From NCBI GenBank assembly GCA_934249215.1, contig CAKQKN010000016.1, positions 1 through 5,342 of the forward strand: a DNA stretch of 5,342 bases, written 5' to 3'. Position numbers and translations under genes: made by a program. The notes below the pieces were generated by a model, which was not told where the DNA came from, searched no databases, and saw nothing but the letters and a program-made list of their open reading frames with translations. Shown piece after piece: positions 1-4,459 of this stretch. The stretch is from an uncultured Clostridia bacterium (lineage in GTDB: Bacteria; Bacillota; Clostridia; Christensenellales; Borkfalkiaceae). The number at the start of each line of letters is the position of its first letter. Within the stretch, counting starts at the first letter, position 1.

Positions 1-16
1 CCCCATGGGGCTACCA
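1..16 (+). tRNA. Probable 3' end of a tRNA gene (partial, cut by window edge)
   Basis: The first 16 bases read as the end of a tRNA: CCCCA (1-5) would be the 3' strand of the T-stem, TGGGGCT (6-12) the 3' strand of the acceptor stem, A13 the discriminator and CCA (14-16) the encoded tail. A rho-independent terminator starts two bases later, as expected for the last gene of a tRNA unit, and the intact tRNA-Trp in this window also encodes its CCA. The 5' part, including the anticodon, lies outside the window, so the amino acid cannot be named. The reading rests on few bases; a chance match ending in ACCA is the alternative. Confidence 0.55.
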
Positions 17-17
17 G

Positions 18-46
18 AAAACCTGCTAATTTTAGTGGGTTTTTTT
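18..46 (+). terminator. Rho-independent terminator after the partial tRNA
   Basis: AAAACCTGCTA (18-28) pairs with TAGTGGGTTTT (33-43) around a small AT loop, with two G-U pairs in the middle, and the T run continues to 46. It lies between the tRNA-like 3' end and bioY, so it should end the upstream transcript. Because it sits 43 bases before the bioY start, read-through could also feed bioY. Confidence 0.7.
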
Positions 47-88
47 AGTGCGAAAAATATTTACGGATGCCACTATGAGGCGTTAAAA

Positions 89-649
89 ATGAACAAACAA
101 AAGAGAAGTTTAGCAAGAGATCTTTCGGAAATCGCGGTCGTCGTTGCGTTGATGATCGTTTTCACGCTGTTCGTGTCAATTCCCCTCGGCCCCGTGCCGC
201 TTACTTTTCAGACGGCGATTTGCGTCTGTTCGGGAATGCTGCTCGGCAAAAAGAAAGGCGCGATCGCAATGTCCGTATATCTGTTTTTGGGATTTGTGTG
301 TCATATTCCCGTTTTTTCGGGCTTTACGGGCGGATTCGTTTCGGTTTTTAAGCCGAGTTTCGGGTATATCGTCGGGTTCATCCCCGCGGCGTTTCTGGCA
401 GGTCTGTTCGTTGAAAAATCGGAAAAGAAAAGTATTCTTACTTACGTTATCGCGTCAATTATCGGAGTTTTGACCAATTACGTCATCGGCATTCCGTATT
501 TTATCGCGATCTGGAAATGGTATCTCCTTAAGGACGGGCTTGCAAATGCGATTTTGTCGTTCAACCTGCTCTATTTACCTAAAGATCTGATTTTGTGCGC
601 CGTCGCTGCGATCGTTTGCGAACGTGTTGCAAAAGCGATTCAGCACTGA
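89..649 (+). CDS. bioY: BioY, biotin ECF transporter S component
   Basis: This is the substrate-binding membrane subunit of an energy-coupling factor transporter; it captures biotin and works with EcfT and the EcfA ATPases, which are not encoded here. The protein has 186 residues, the usual BioY length, and about six hydrophobic segments. Family signatures are GPVPLTFQT (34-42), PVFSGFTGGF (74-83) and a PSFGYIVGFIPAA block (89-101). The start at 89 is chosen because GAGG (77-80) lies 8 bases upstream; the longer reading from position 5 begins inside the tRNA-like end and crosses a terminator. No convincing promoter or BirA operator is visible in 47-88, so transcription may come from read-through. 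One oddity: the C-terminal D-x-x-K pair of well-studied BioY proteins reads D166-L-I-L169, so the lysine is missing. BioY membership is secure; biotin as the substrate is inferred from the family. Confidence 0.92.
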   Translation: MNKQKRSLARDLSEIAVVVALMIVFTLFVSIPLGPVPLTFQTAICVCSGMLLGKKKGAIAMSVYLFLGFVCHIPVFSGFTGGFVSVFKPSFGYIVGFIPAAFLAGLFVEKSEKKSILTYVIASIIGVLTNYVIGIPYFIAIWKWYLLKDGLANAILSFNLLYLPKDLILCAVAAIVCERVAKAIQH

Positions 650-699
650 TTGGGGATAATGATCGGAATCTCTAACATTTAAAGCGAAAAATGCCGTTA

Positions 700-727
700 A
701 AAAAGGAACCTCGTCGGGTTCCTTTTT
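700..727. terminator. Bidirectional terminator between bioY and the YitT operon
   Basis: AAAAAGGAACC (700-710) and GGTTCCTTTTT (717-727) form a perfect 11-bp inverted repeat around a TCGTCG loop. With A-tract and T-tract flanks it is a terminator in both directions. It lies 51 bases after the bioY stop and 8 bases beyond the stop of the convergent YitT gene, so it serves both. Confidence 0.92.
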
Positions 728-734
728 CGTTAAG

Positions 735-1655
735 TCATTTTTTGAACTTGCCGAAAACTTCGTTAACGTGGGAAAAGCTTGCGAATGATTTCGGATAGGA
801 TTTTATTATCTTCATCATTTTGGAAAGTTCGCGCTTTCTTATGATGCAGACGACCATATATTTCTCGCTGTGAGAATACATTCCGTTTACGGTCATTTCG
901 GTTACGCCGTGATTGAGTTCGTTCATTATGCGGAGGGATATTTCTTCCGGCTCGTCGGTTATGATTTCAAACTTGTAGCCGTCCTTCGTCCCCTTTATGC
1001 ATCTGTCGACGACGACGTCGGCGATGAACAAGTTGATGAACGTGCATATGACAGACGAAACGCTGAAATCAAACACGAAAAAGACGAGGATTATGACGCT
1101 CGCGTCCATTGCAAAAGACAACCACGCAATGTTTGCCGCGGGATTCCAGTGCTTTATGAGCGAGGAAATCGCATACGTGCCGCCGGAAGCGCCGTGCCGC
1201 ATGATCTGAACCGAATAGCCGAAGCCGGTTACGACGCCCGTCGCTATCGCCGCGTATACGCGTTCCCAATCTTCAACATTGTATTGCGGAACGCCGAATT
1301 TTTCGAAAAGAACCATCGAAAAAGACTGACTCAACGCGTATATAGTCAAAATGATGCCGAGCCGCTTATCGACGAAAATCATTTCCAGAATAAAAATAGG
1401 TATGTTCAGCATAAGCATAAAGTATCCCATGCTGATTCCTCCGCCCGTCACGAGATTCAGGATCTTCGCAATGCCCGTTATTCCGCCGGGAACGAATTTC
1501 GTCGATGGTGAGTTTGCGAAAACGTGAAGCCCGAGCGACACGATTACCCCCGCGAGAATGCTCGTCGCAAGGTCGACAGCCCATCTTTTCGCGCCGTTTT
1601 GCCTGTTTTCGTTCAACGTATTGTCGGGTGACAATATTTCTTTGGTTTCGCCCAT
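735..1655 (-). CDS. YitT family membrane protein with C-terminal DUF2179 (second of tandem pair)
   Basis: A 306-residue integral membrane protein of the YitT family (DUF161 membrane region plus DUF2179); the family has no firmly established transport substrate or reaction. A polar N-terminus of about 25 residues precedes hydrophobic segments near 28-48, 76-95, 99-117, 135-152, 174-195 and 199-218. The family glycine motifs appear as GGITGIA (57-63) and GASGGT (155-160). The cytosolic-type DUF2179 domain covers about 228-302, including HGVTEMTVNGMYS and a final VNEVFGKF. The ATG at 1655 is preceded by GGAG (1663-1660) with 4 bases between. The gene begins 10 bases after the stop of a paralog, so the two are almost certainly cotranscribed, and the bidirectional terminator at 700-727 ends the unit. 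The length is usual for the family. Family assignment is confident; function is unknown. Confidence 0.9.
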   Translation of the reverse strand: MGETKEILSPDNTLNENRQNGAKRWAVDLATSILAGVIVSLGLHVFANSPSTKFVPGGITGIAKILNLVTGGGISMGYFMLMLNIPIFILEMIFVDKRLGIILTIYALSQSFSMVLFEKFGVPQYNVEDWERVYAAIATGVVTGFGYSVQIMRHGASGGTYAISSLIKHWNPAANIAWLSFAMDASVIILVFFVFDFSVSSVICTFINLFIADVVVDRCIKGTKDGYKFEIITDEPEEISLRIMNELNHGVTEMTVNGMYSHSEKYMVVCIIRKRELSKMMKIIKSYPKSFASFSHVNEVFGKFKK

Positions 1656-1665
1656 ATTTCTCCGA

Positions 1666-2556
1666 TTATTTTACCTCGTCGTTTTTGTTCCTGCGGAAGT
1701 TGCCCGCTACGGCATTGACGTCGGAACAATAGACGAAAACATGGTCATGCCGTTTAAGTATTTTCATAAATTCGGGAACCTGCCTCGTGTTTACGACGCA
1801 GAACACCATACAACGCTCCGAACCGGTAAACATACCCTTTCCCGTGAGAACGGTCGCGCCGTGCTTTAAGTGCCCGAGTATGTCGGCCCGAAGAAGTTCG
1901 GGATTGTCGGTTACGATTTTGAATTCGACGGCGTTCCTTACGTTGTGCATGACGGCAGCAGCCGCCTTTTCGAACACGAACATCTGTATCACCGAAAGAA
2001 GAATCGCTTCTACGTTACGGTCGTAAACGAAATAAGAAATCGCGATTATGACGTAGCAGATAAGAGAAACGTATTTTTCGAAATTGACGTACGGATTCTT
2101 TTTCTGTATTATCCCGGCGATTATATCCACGCCGCCGGACGAAGCGCCGACTTTGAGAAGTATTCCGGTTCTTACGCCGAGCAGAATACCGGAGAAAATC
2201 GCGGGGATAATCGCGTCGCCGTCAGACGGATAACCGCCGATCAGGTTTATAAGATCGATTTTCTGAAACAGTACGAGAAAACCCGAAGAGCATGCGACGC
2301 AGAACAGTGTCAGAAAAGTGAACTTCTTATCGAGAAAAACAAACGACAAGATTATCAGCGGAACGTTAATCGCAAAACTTATGTATCCCGTAAGTTCCGT
2401 ATTGCCGGAAAAGAGAATCGACAACATGGTTGCAACGCCGTCCATTCCGACGGGGGCGAACCTGAACGGATAAACAAAGTAGTATATTCCGAACGACGAT
2501 AACATACTGCCGAATATTACGCATATCAGAGAAAAAAACAACGCCTTTTTTGTCAT
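1666..2556 (-). CDS. YitT family membrane protein with C-terminal DUF2179 (first of tandem pair)
   Basis: A 296-residue paralog of the downstream gene, with the same architecture: hydrophobic segments near 5-28, 56-76, 80-97, 116-134, 161-178 and 183-203, the glycine motif GASSGG at 137-142 followed by VDIIAGII, and a DUF2179 domain at about 211-288 (KHGATVLTGKGMFTG, then DVNAVAGNF). It lacks the polar N-terminal extension of its neighbour and starts almost directly in the first membrane helix. By eye the two proteins share motifs but are clearly diverged, so this is an old duplication. The ATG at 2556 gives the full first helix, but the upstream sequence has no good ribosome binding site, only a distant GGGC. 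A sigma-A promoter lies at 2598-2626. The substrate is unknown; the family assignment is secure. Confidence 0.9.
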   Translation of the reverse strand: MTKKALFFSLICVIFGSMLSSFGIYYFVYPFRFAPVGMDGVATMLSILFSGNTELTGYISFAINVPLIILSFVFLDKKFTFLTLFCVACSSGFLVLFQKIDLINLIGGYPSDGDAIIPAIFSGILLGVRTGILLKVGASSGGVDIIAGIIQKKNPYVNFEKYVSLICYVIIAISYFVYDRNVEAILLSVIQMFVFEKAAAAVMHNVRNAVEFKIVTDNPELLRADILGHLKHGATVLTGKGMFTGSERCMVFCVVNTRQVPEFMKILKRHDHVFVYCSDVNAVAGNFRRNKNDEVK

Positions 2557-2597
2557 ATATCGAAAACTGCCCGATCGTTATATTTGCAACGTTAAAA

Positions 2598-2626
2598 ATT
2601 ATACTCTTGACCGACTAAAAAGACAA
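2598..2626 (-). promoter_or_regulatory. Sigma-A promoter of the YitT pair
   Basis: On the minus strand TTGTCT (2626-2621) and TATAAT (2603-2598) are separated by exactly 17 bases. The -10 is perfect and the -35 matches 4 of 6 consensus positions. Transcription would start near 2591, giving a leader of about 35 bases before the ATG at 2556. No clear terminator follows rnhA, whose stop is at 2665, so some read-through from rnhA is also possible. Confidence 0.7.
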
Positions 2627-2664
2627 CCGTTTAATATTTGTTTCTTTAAAAATACACCCAACAA

Positions 2665-3138
2665 TTATAGTTCGTCCGTGCGTGCGTTATTTTTATCGGC
2701 GGAAAGCTTTTCGACTTCCGACCGTGCTATCGAATCACATCTGTTGTTGTATTCGTTGTCGGCGTGACCTTTAACCTTTATGAACTTCACGGCGTGTTCG
2801 GATAACAGTGCGTCGAGTTCTTCCCAGAGTTCGCGATTTTTCACCGGTTTTTTGTCGGCGGTGCGGAATCCGTTCGCTTTCCAATTATGAAGCCAACCCT
2901 GCTCGACCGCGTTTACCACGTAGGCGGAGTCGCTGTATAAAAGAACGCTGCATTTTTCTTTGAGCGCTTTTAAACCCTCGACGACGGCGGTAAGTTCCAT
3001 TACGTTGTTCGTGGTTTCGTTTTTGCCGCCGGACAGCACTTTTTCCGCCTTGCCGTATTGCAAAATAGCAGCCCAACCGCCCGGTCCGGGATTATATGAA
3101 CATGCTCCGTCCGTCCATATCGATACTTTTTTCATCAT
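2665..3138 (-). CDS. rnhA: Ribonuclease HI
   Basis: It cleaves the RNA strand of RNA-DNA hybrids, removing primers and R-loops in the cytosol. The 157-residue product covers the whole RNase H fold. All expected active-site residues are present: D10 in WTDGACSYNPGPGGWA, E48 in TTNNVMELTA, D70 in YSDSAYV and D135 in RCDSIA, with the loop histidine H125 in KVKGHADNEYNN. The WLHNWKANGF segment (82-91) matches the basic protrusion of E. coli-type RNase HI. Length is close to the 155 residues of the E. coli enzyme. Two ATG codons are adjacent at 3138 and 3135; the ribosome binding site spacing favours 3135, which would shorten the product by one residue. The gene is divergent from tRNA-Trp. No promoter of its own stands out, and no strong terminator follows it. 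Confidence 0.96.
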   Translation of the reverse strand: MMKKVSIWTDGACSYNPGPGGWAAILQYGKAEKVLSGGKNETTNNVMELTAVVEGLKALKEKCSVLLYSDSAYVVNAVEQGWLHNWKANGFRTADKKPVKNRELWEELDALLSEHAVKFIKVKGHADNEYNNRCDSIARSEVEKLSADKNNARTDEL

Positions 3139-3140
3139 AT

Positions 3141-3146
3141 TCCTCT
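3141..3146 (-). promoter_or_regulatory. Ribosome binding site of rnhA that decides between two adjacent ATGs
   Basis: AGAGGA on the minus strand ends two bases before the ATG at 3138 and five bases before the ATG at 3135. The second distance is the usual one, so initiation at 3135 is more likely, although 3138 is the first in-frame ATG. Confidence 0.75.
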
Positions 3147-3174
3147 GATTTCAAAACAAAGTGCAGATTTTTGT

Positions 3175-3203
3175 TTGACTTATGCCGATTTTTACGATAT
3201 AAT
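3175..3203 (+). promoter_or_regulatory. Sigma-A promoter of tRNA-Trp
   Basis: TTGACT (3175-3180) and TATAAT (3198-3203) are 17 bases apart, one mismatch from the full consensus. The predicted start near 3210 leaves a leader of about 7 bases before the mature tRNA 5' end at 3217. Confidence 0.92.
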
Positions 3204-3216
3204 GGATAAGTCTTTT

Positions 3217-3291
3217 AGGGGAGTGGCTCAACGGTAGAGCAGCGGTCTCCAAAACCGCCGGTTGCGTGTTCGAATCGCGTCTCCCCTGCCA
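3217..3291 (+). tRNA. tRNA-Trp (anticodon CCA)
   Basis: A complete 75-base cloverleaf. The acceptor stem AGGGGAG/CTCCCCT (3217-3223 with 3281-3287) is fully paired. The D-arm is GCTC-AACGGTA-GAGC. The anticodon stem GCGGT/ACCGC encloses the loop CTCCAAA, with anticodon CCA at 3249-3251. The T-arm carries TTCGAAT. The discriminator is G3288, as expected for bacterial tRNA-Trp, and CCA (3289-3291) is encoded. It is a single-gene unit with its own promoter and terminator. It reads UGG; nothing in the anticodon suggests UGA decoding. Confidence 0.98.
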
Positions 3292-3317
3292 ACGTCGATT
3301 TTTAATCGACGTTTTTT
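3292..3317 (+). terminator. Terminator of tRNA-Trp
   Basis: ACGTCGATT and AATCGACGT form a perfect stem with a TTT loop, followed by a run of six T from 3312. The stem starts directly after the encoded CCA, and can even include its last A. So the primary transcript has almost no 3' trailer apart from the terminator hairpin. Confidence 0.92.
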
Positions 3318-3357
3318 CTTTTCTGCGTCCGATAACGGCGCCAACGGTATTCCGACG

Positions 3358-3386
3358 AAAAAAGACTTCTTTCGAAGTCTTTTTTT
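3358..3386 (-). terminator. Terminator of rnpB
   Basis: On the minus strand AAAAAAA-GACTTC, loop GAAA, GAAGTC-TTTTTT directly follows the RNase P RNA 3' end. The AT flanks are symmetric, so it could also stop plus-strand read-through from tRNA-Trp. Confidence 0.92.
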
Positions 3387-3730
3387 GGTTTGAGCCGATC
3401 TGTAAGCCGAGTTCTGTCTTGTGCGGTTATCTATCTAGATCTGCCGTTACCGACAGATTCAAGCGACATTCAACAAACACGCAGGTCAAAGCCCCTGTTG
3501 CGCGTTCCTATCTTGCTTCGGGTGGGGTTTACACAGCCTCCCGCGTTACCGCAGGAGCGGTGAGCTCTTACCTCGCCTTTTCATCCTTACCCTTGCGGGC
3601 GGTAATTTTCTGTTGCACTTTCCTTAAAGTCGCCTTCACCGGCCGTTAGCCGGCACCCTGCTTTGTGAAGCTCGGACTTTCCTCGCGACGACGTTCCAGT
3701 CGTCCCGCAACCGCACGGTCGCCTCAAACC
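3387..3730 (-). ncRNA. rnpB: RNase P RNA, type A-like
   Basis: This is the catalytic RNA of ribonuclease P, which removes tRNA 5' leaders. Read on the minus strand (about 344 bases), the ends pair as P1 (GGTTTGAG with CTCAAACC) and GTGCGGTT pairs with AACCGCAC as P2. The universal core is present: GAGGAAAGTCCGAGC near the 5' end, AGTGCAACAGAAA, GGTAAGAGCTCACCG, GTAAACCCCACC, GCAAGATAGG and the 3' hallmark ACAGAACTCGGCTTACAG. P18 is capped by a GTAA tetraloop. The AGTGCAACAGA and GGTAAGAG patterns with P18 fit type A, not the Bacillus type B. The stem I assign as P15 (ACGCGCA/TGCGTGT) encloses a short loop without obvious P16-P17. Its candidate CCA-binding element reads AGGGGC where many bacteria have GGU. 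The 5' end is placed from P1 and the promoter, to within a few bases. Confidence 0.97.
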
Positions 3731-3737
3731 GTGAGTG

Positions 3738-3766
3738 ATTATAACACAATCGAAGCGGAATGTAAA
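3738..3766 (-). promoter_or_regulatory. Sigma-A promoter of rnpB
   Basis: On the minus strand TTTACA (3766-3761) and a perfect TATAAT (3743-3738) are 17 bases apart. Transcription should begin near 3731, right at the P1 helix, so little or no 5' processing is needed. Upstream of the -35 lies an AT-rich inverted repeat (TAATAT, GGAA, ATATTA at 3778-3793) that might help RNA polymerase binding, but this is only suggestive. Confidence 0.92.
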
Positions 3767-3841
3767 GCGTTGCGGCATAATATGGAAATATTAAAAAAGG
3801 TTGTATCCGCTTTTCGGACAAAGAATAAACGCGAGTGGACG

Positions 3842-3870
3842 AAAAAAGCAAGGGGTTCAACCCTTGCTTT
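3842..3870 (-). terminator. Terminator of the GNAT acetyltransferase gene
   Basis: On the minus strand AAAGCAAGGG and CCCTTGCTTT form a perfect 10-bp stem around a 6-base loop, with the T-tract extending to 3842. It begins 4 bases after the stop codon. Confidence 0.92.
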
Positions 3871-3874
3871 AGCA

Positions 3875-4342
3875 TTATTTTTTCTTTTTATAAACATATT
3901 TAAGTTCGAGAACGCCGTTTTTGAGAGTGCGTTGTTCGCCCGTAAATTCAAACGCGTACTTTTCGAAAAAAGCAAGCCCCGGTTCGTTAACCGAAAGGAC
4001 GTTCGCGTATACGCGGCTTATGCTCGTCATCTGTTTTACGGCAAACTCCATAAGTTTGGTGCCGATTCCCTGACGCTGTTTGTCCGGTCTTACGTACAGA
4101 TGAGTCATTTCAAACCTATCCTTGTCGATCGTGACGAAACCGACGACGTTGTTTTTGTCGTATGCGATATACGTGATACGATCGGCCGCTTCGTCCTTTC
4201 TCAAAATGGAAGTGGTTTTTTCCACCGTGAAATTATTCATATATTCTTCGGTGAAATGCCCGGTATGAGCGGATTTCCAGCTCGAAACGTAGCACTCTGC
4301 TGCTTCGGTAATATTCTTGTCGTTCATCTCTACGATATACAT
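3875..4342 (-). CDS. GNAT family N-acetyltransferase
   Basis: A 155-residue single-domain GNAT enzyme, expected to transfer an acetyl group from acetyl-CoA to an amine; the acceptor cannot be told from sequence. The acetyl-CoA pyrophosphate-binding motif A is clear: THLYVRPDKQRQGIGTKL (80-97), containing Q-x-x-G-x-G at 89-94. It is preceded by the beta-4 segment VVGFVTID (66-73) and followed by the C-terminal motif NEPGLAFFEKYAFEFTG (119-135), with the usual aromatic pair in the FFEKYAFE stretch. The length is typical. The ATG at 4342 has GGAG five bases upstream. The gene is a monocistronic unit between its own consensus promoter and terminator. The product ends in a basic KKKK tail. The nearest broad type is the stand-alone RimI/YitH-like acetyltransferases, but I would not assign a subfamily. 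Confidence 0.92.
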   Translation of the reverse strand: MYIVEMNDKNITEAAECYVSSWKSAHTGHFTEEYMNNFTVEKTTSILRKDEAADRITYIAYDKNNVVGFVTIDKDRFEMTHLYVRPDKQRQGIGTKLMEFAVKQMTSISRVYANVLSVNEPGLAFFEKYAFEFTGEQRTLKNGVLELKYVYKKKK

Positions 4343-4372
4343 GCTAACTCCGCCTCACGAAATGATATGCAT

Positions 4373-4401
4373 ATTATACGATTATCGGACAAAAATGTCA
4401 A
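4373..4401 (-). promoter_or_regulatory. Full-consensus sigma-A promoter of the GNAT gene
   Basis: On the minus strand TTGACA (4401-4396), a 17-base spacer and TATAAT (4378-4373) match both hexamers exactly. The start is expected near 4366, giving a leader of about 24 bases with GGCGGAG as ribosome binding site. No operator-like inverted repeat overlaps it convincingly. Confidence 0.92.
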
Positions 4402-4459
4402 CTTATTTTACGTGCTCAAATATGCATTTTACATTTAAACGTTCAACGATTATTATATA

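Noticed and set aside
5..88. N-terminal extension of BioY from the ATG at position 5
   Set aside because: It would start inside the tRNA-like end, run through a terminator hairpin and T-tract, and has no ribosome binding site. The ATG at 89 has GAGG at good spacing and gives the normal family length.
870..1511. Long plus-strand reading frame antisense to the second YitT gene
   Set aside because: It is the complement of a clear membrane-protein gene. Its product is rich in Arg, Asp and His with no recognisable domain, and there is no ribosome binding site or promoter.
1870..2502. Long plus-strand reading frame antisense to the first YitT gene
   Set aside because: It has the same register relative to the real gene and the same charged, domain-free composition as the antisense frame over the neighbouring paralog. 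Its recurrence reflects shared codon bias of the paralogs, not a second coding gene.
2664..2669. TATAAT hexamer on the minus strand overlapping the rnhA stop codon
   Set aside because: No acceptable -35 lies 16-18 bases upstream, and a complete promoter is present closer to the YitT start.
3147..3216. Promoter for rnhA in the divergent region
   Set aside because: CATAAG and TTATAT can be read as weak -10 elements on the minus strand, but neither has a matching -35 at proper spacing, so no call is made.
3266..3649. Plus-strand reading frame spanning the tRNA-Trp end, two terminators and the complement of rnpB
   Set aside because: It covers structured RNA genes and terminators; its length is explained by the low stop frequency of those sequences.
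3778..3793. AT-only inverted repeat upstream of the rnpB promoter
   Set aside because: It is short and purely AT, and no T-run follows it on either strand in the way a terminator needs. At most it acts as AT-rich promoter-upstream DNA.
3665..4438. 257-codon plus-strand frame antisense to the GNAT gene
   Set aside because: It starts in the complement of rnpB, crosses the rnpB and GNAT promoters and a terminator, and encodes nothing recognisable, while the opposite strand encodes a clear acetyltransferase.
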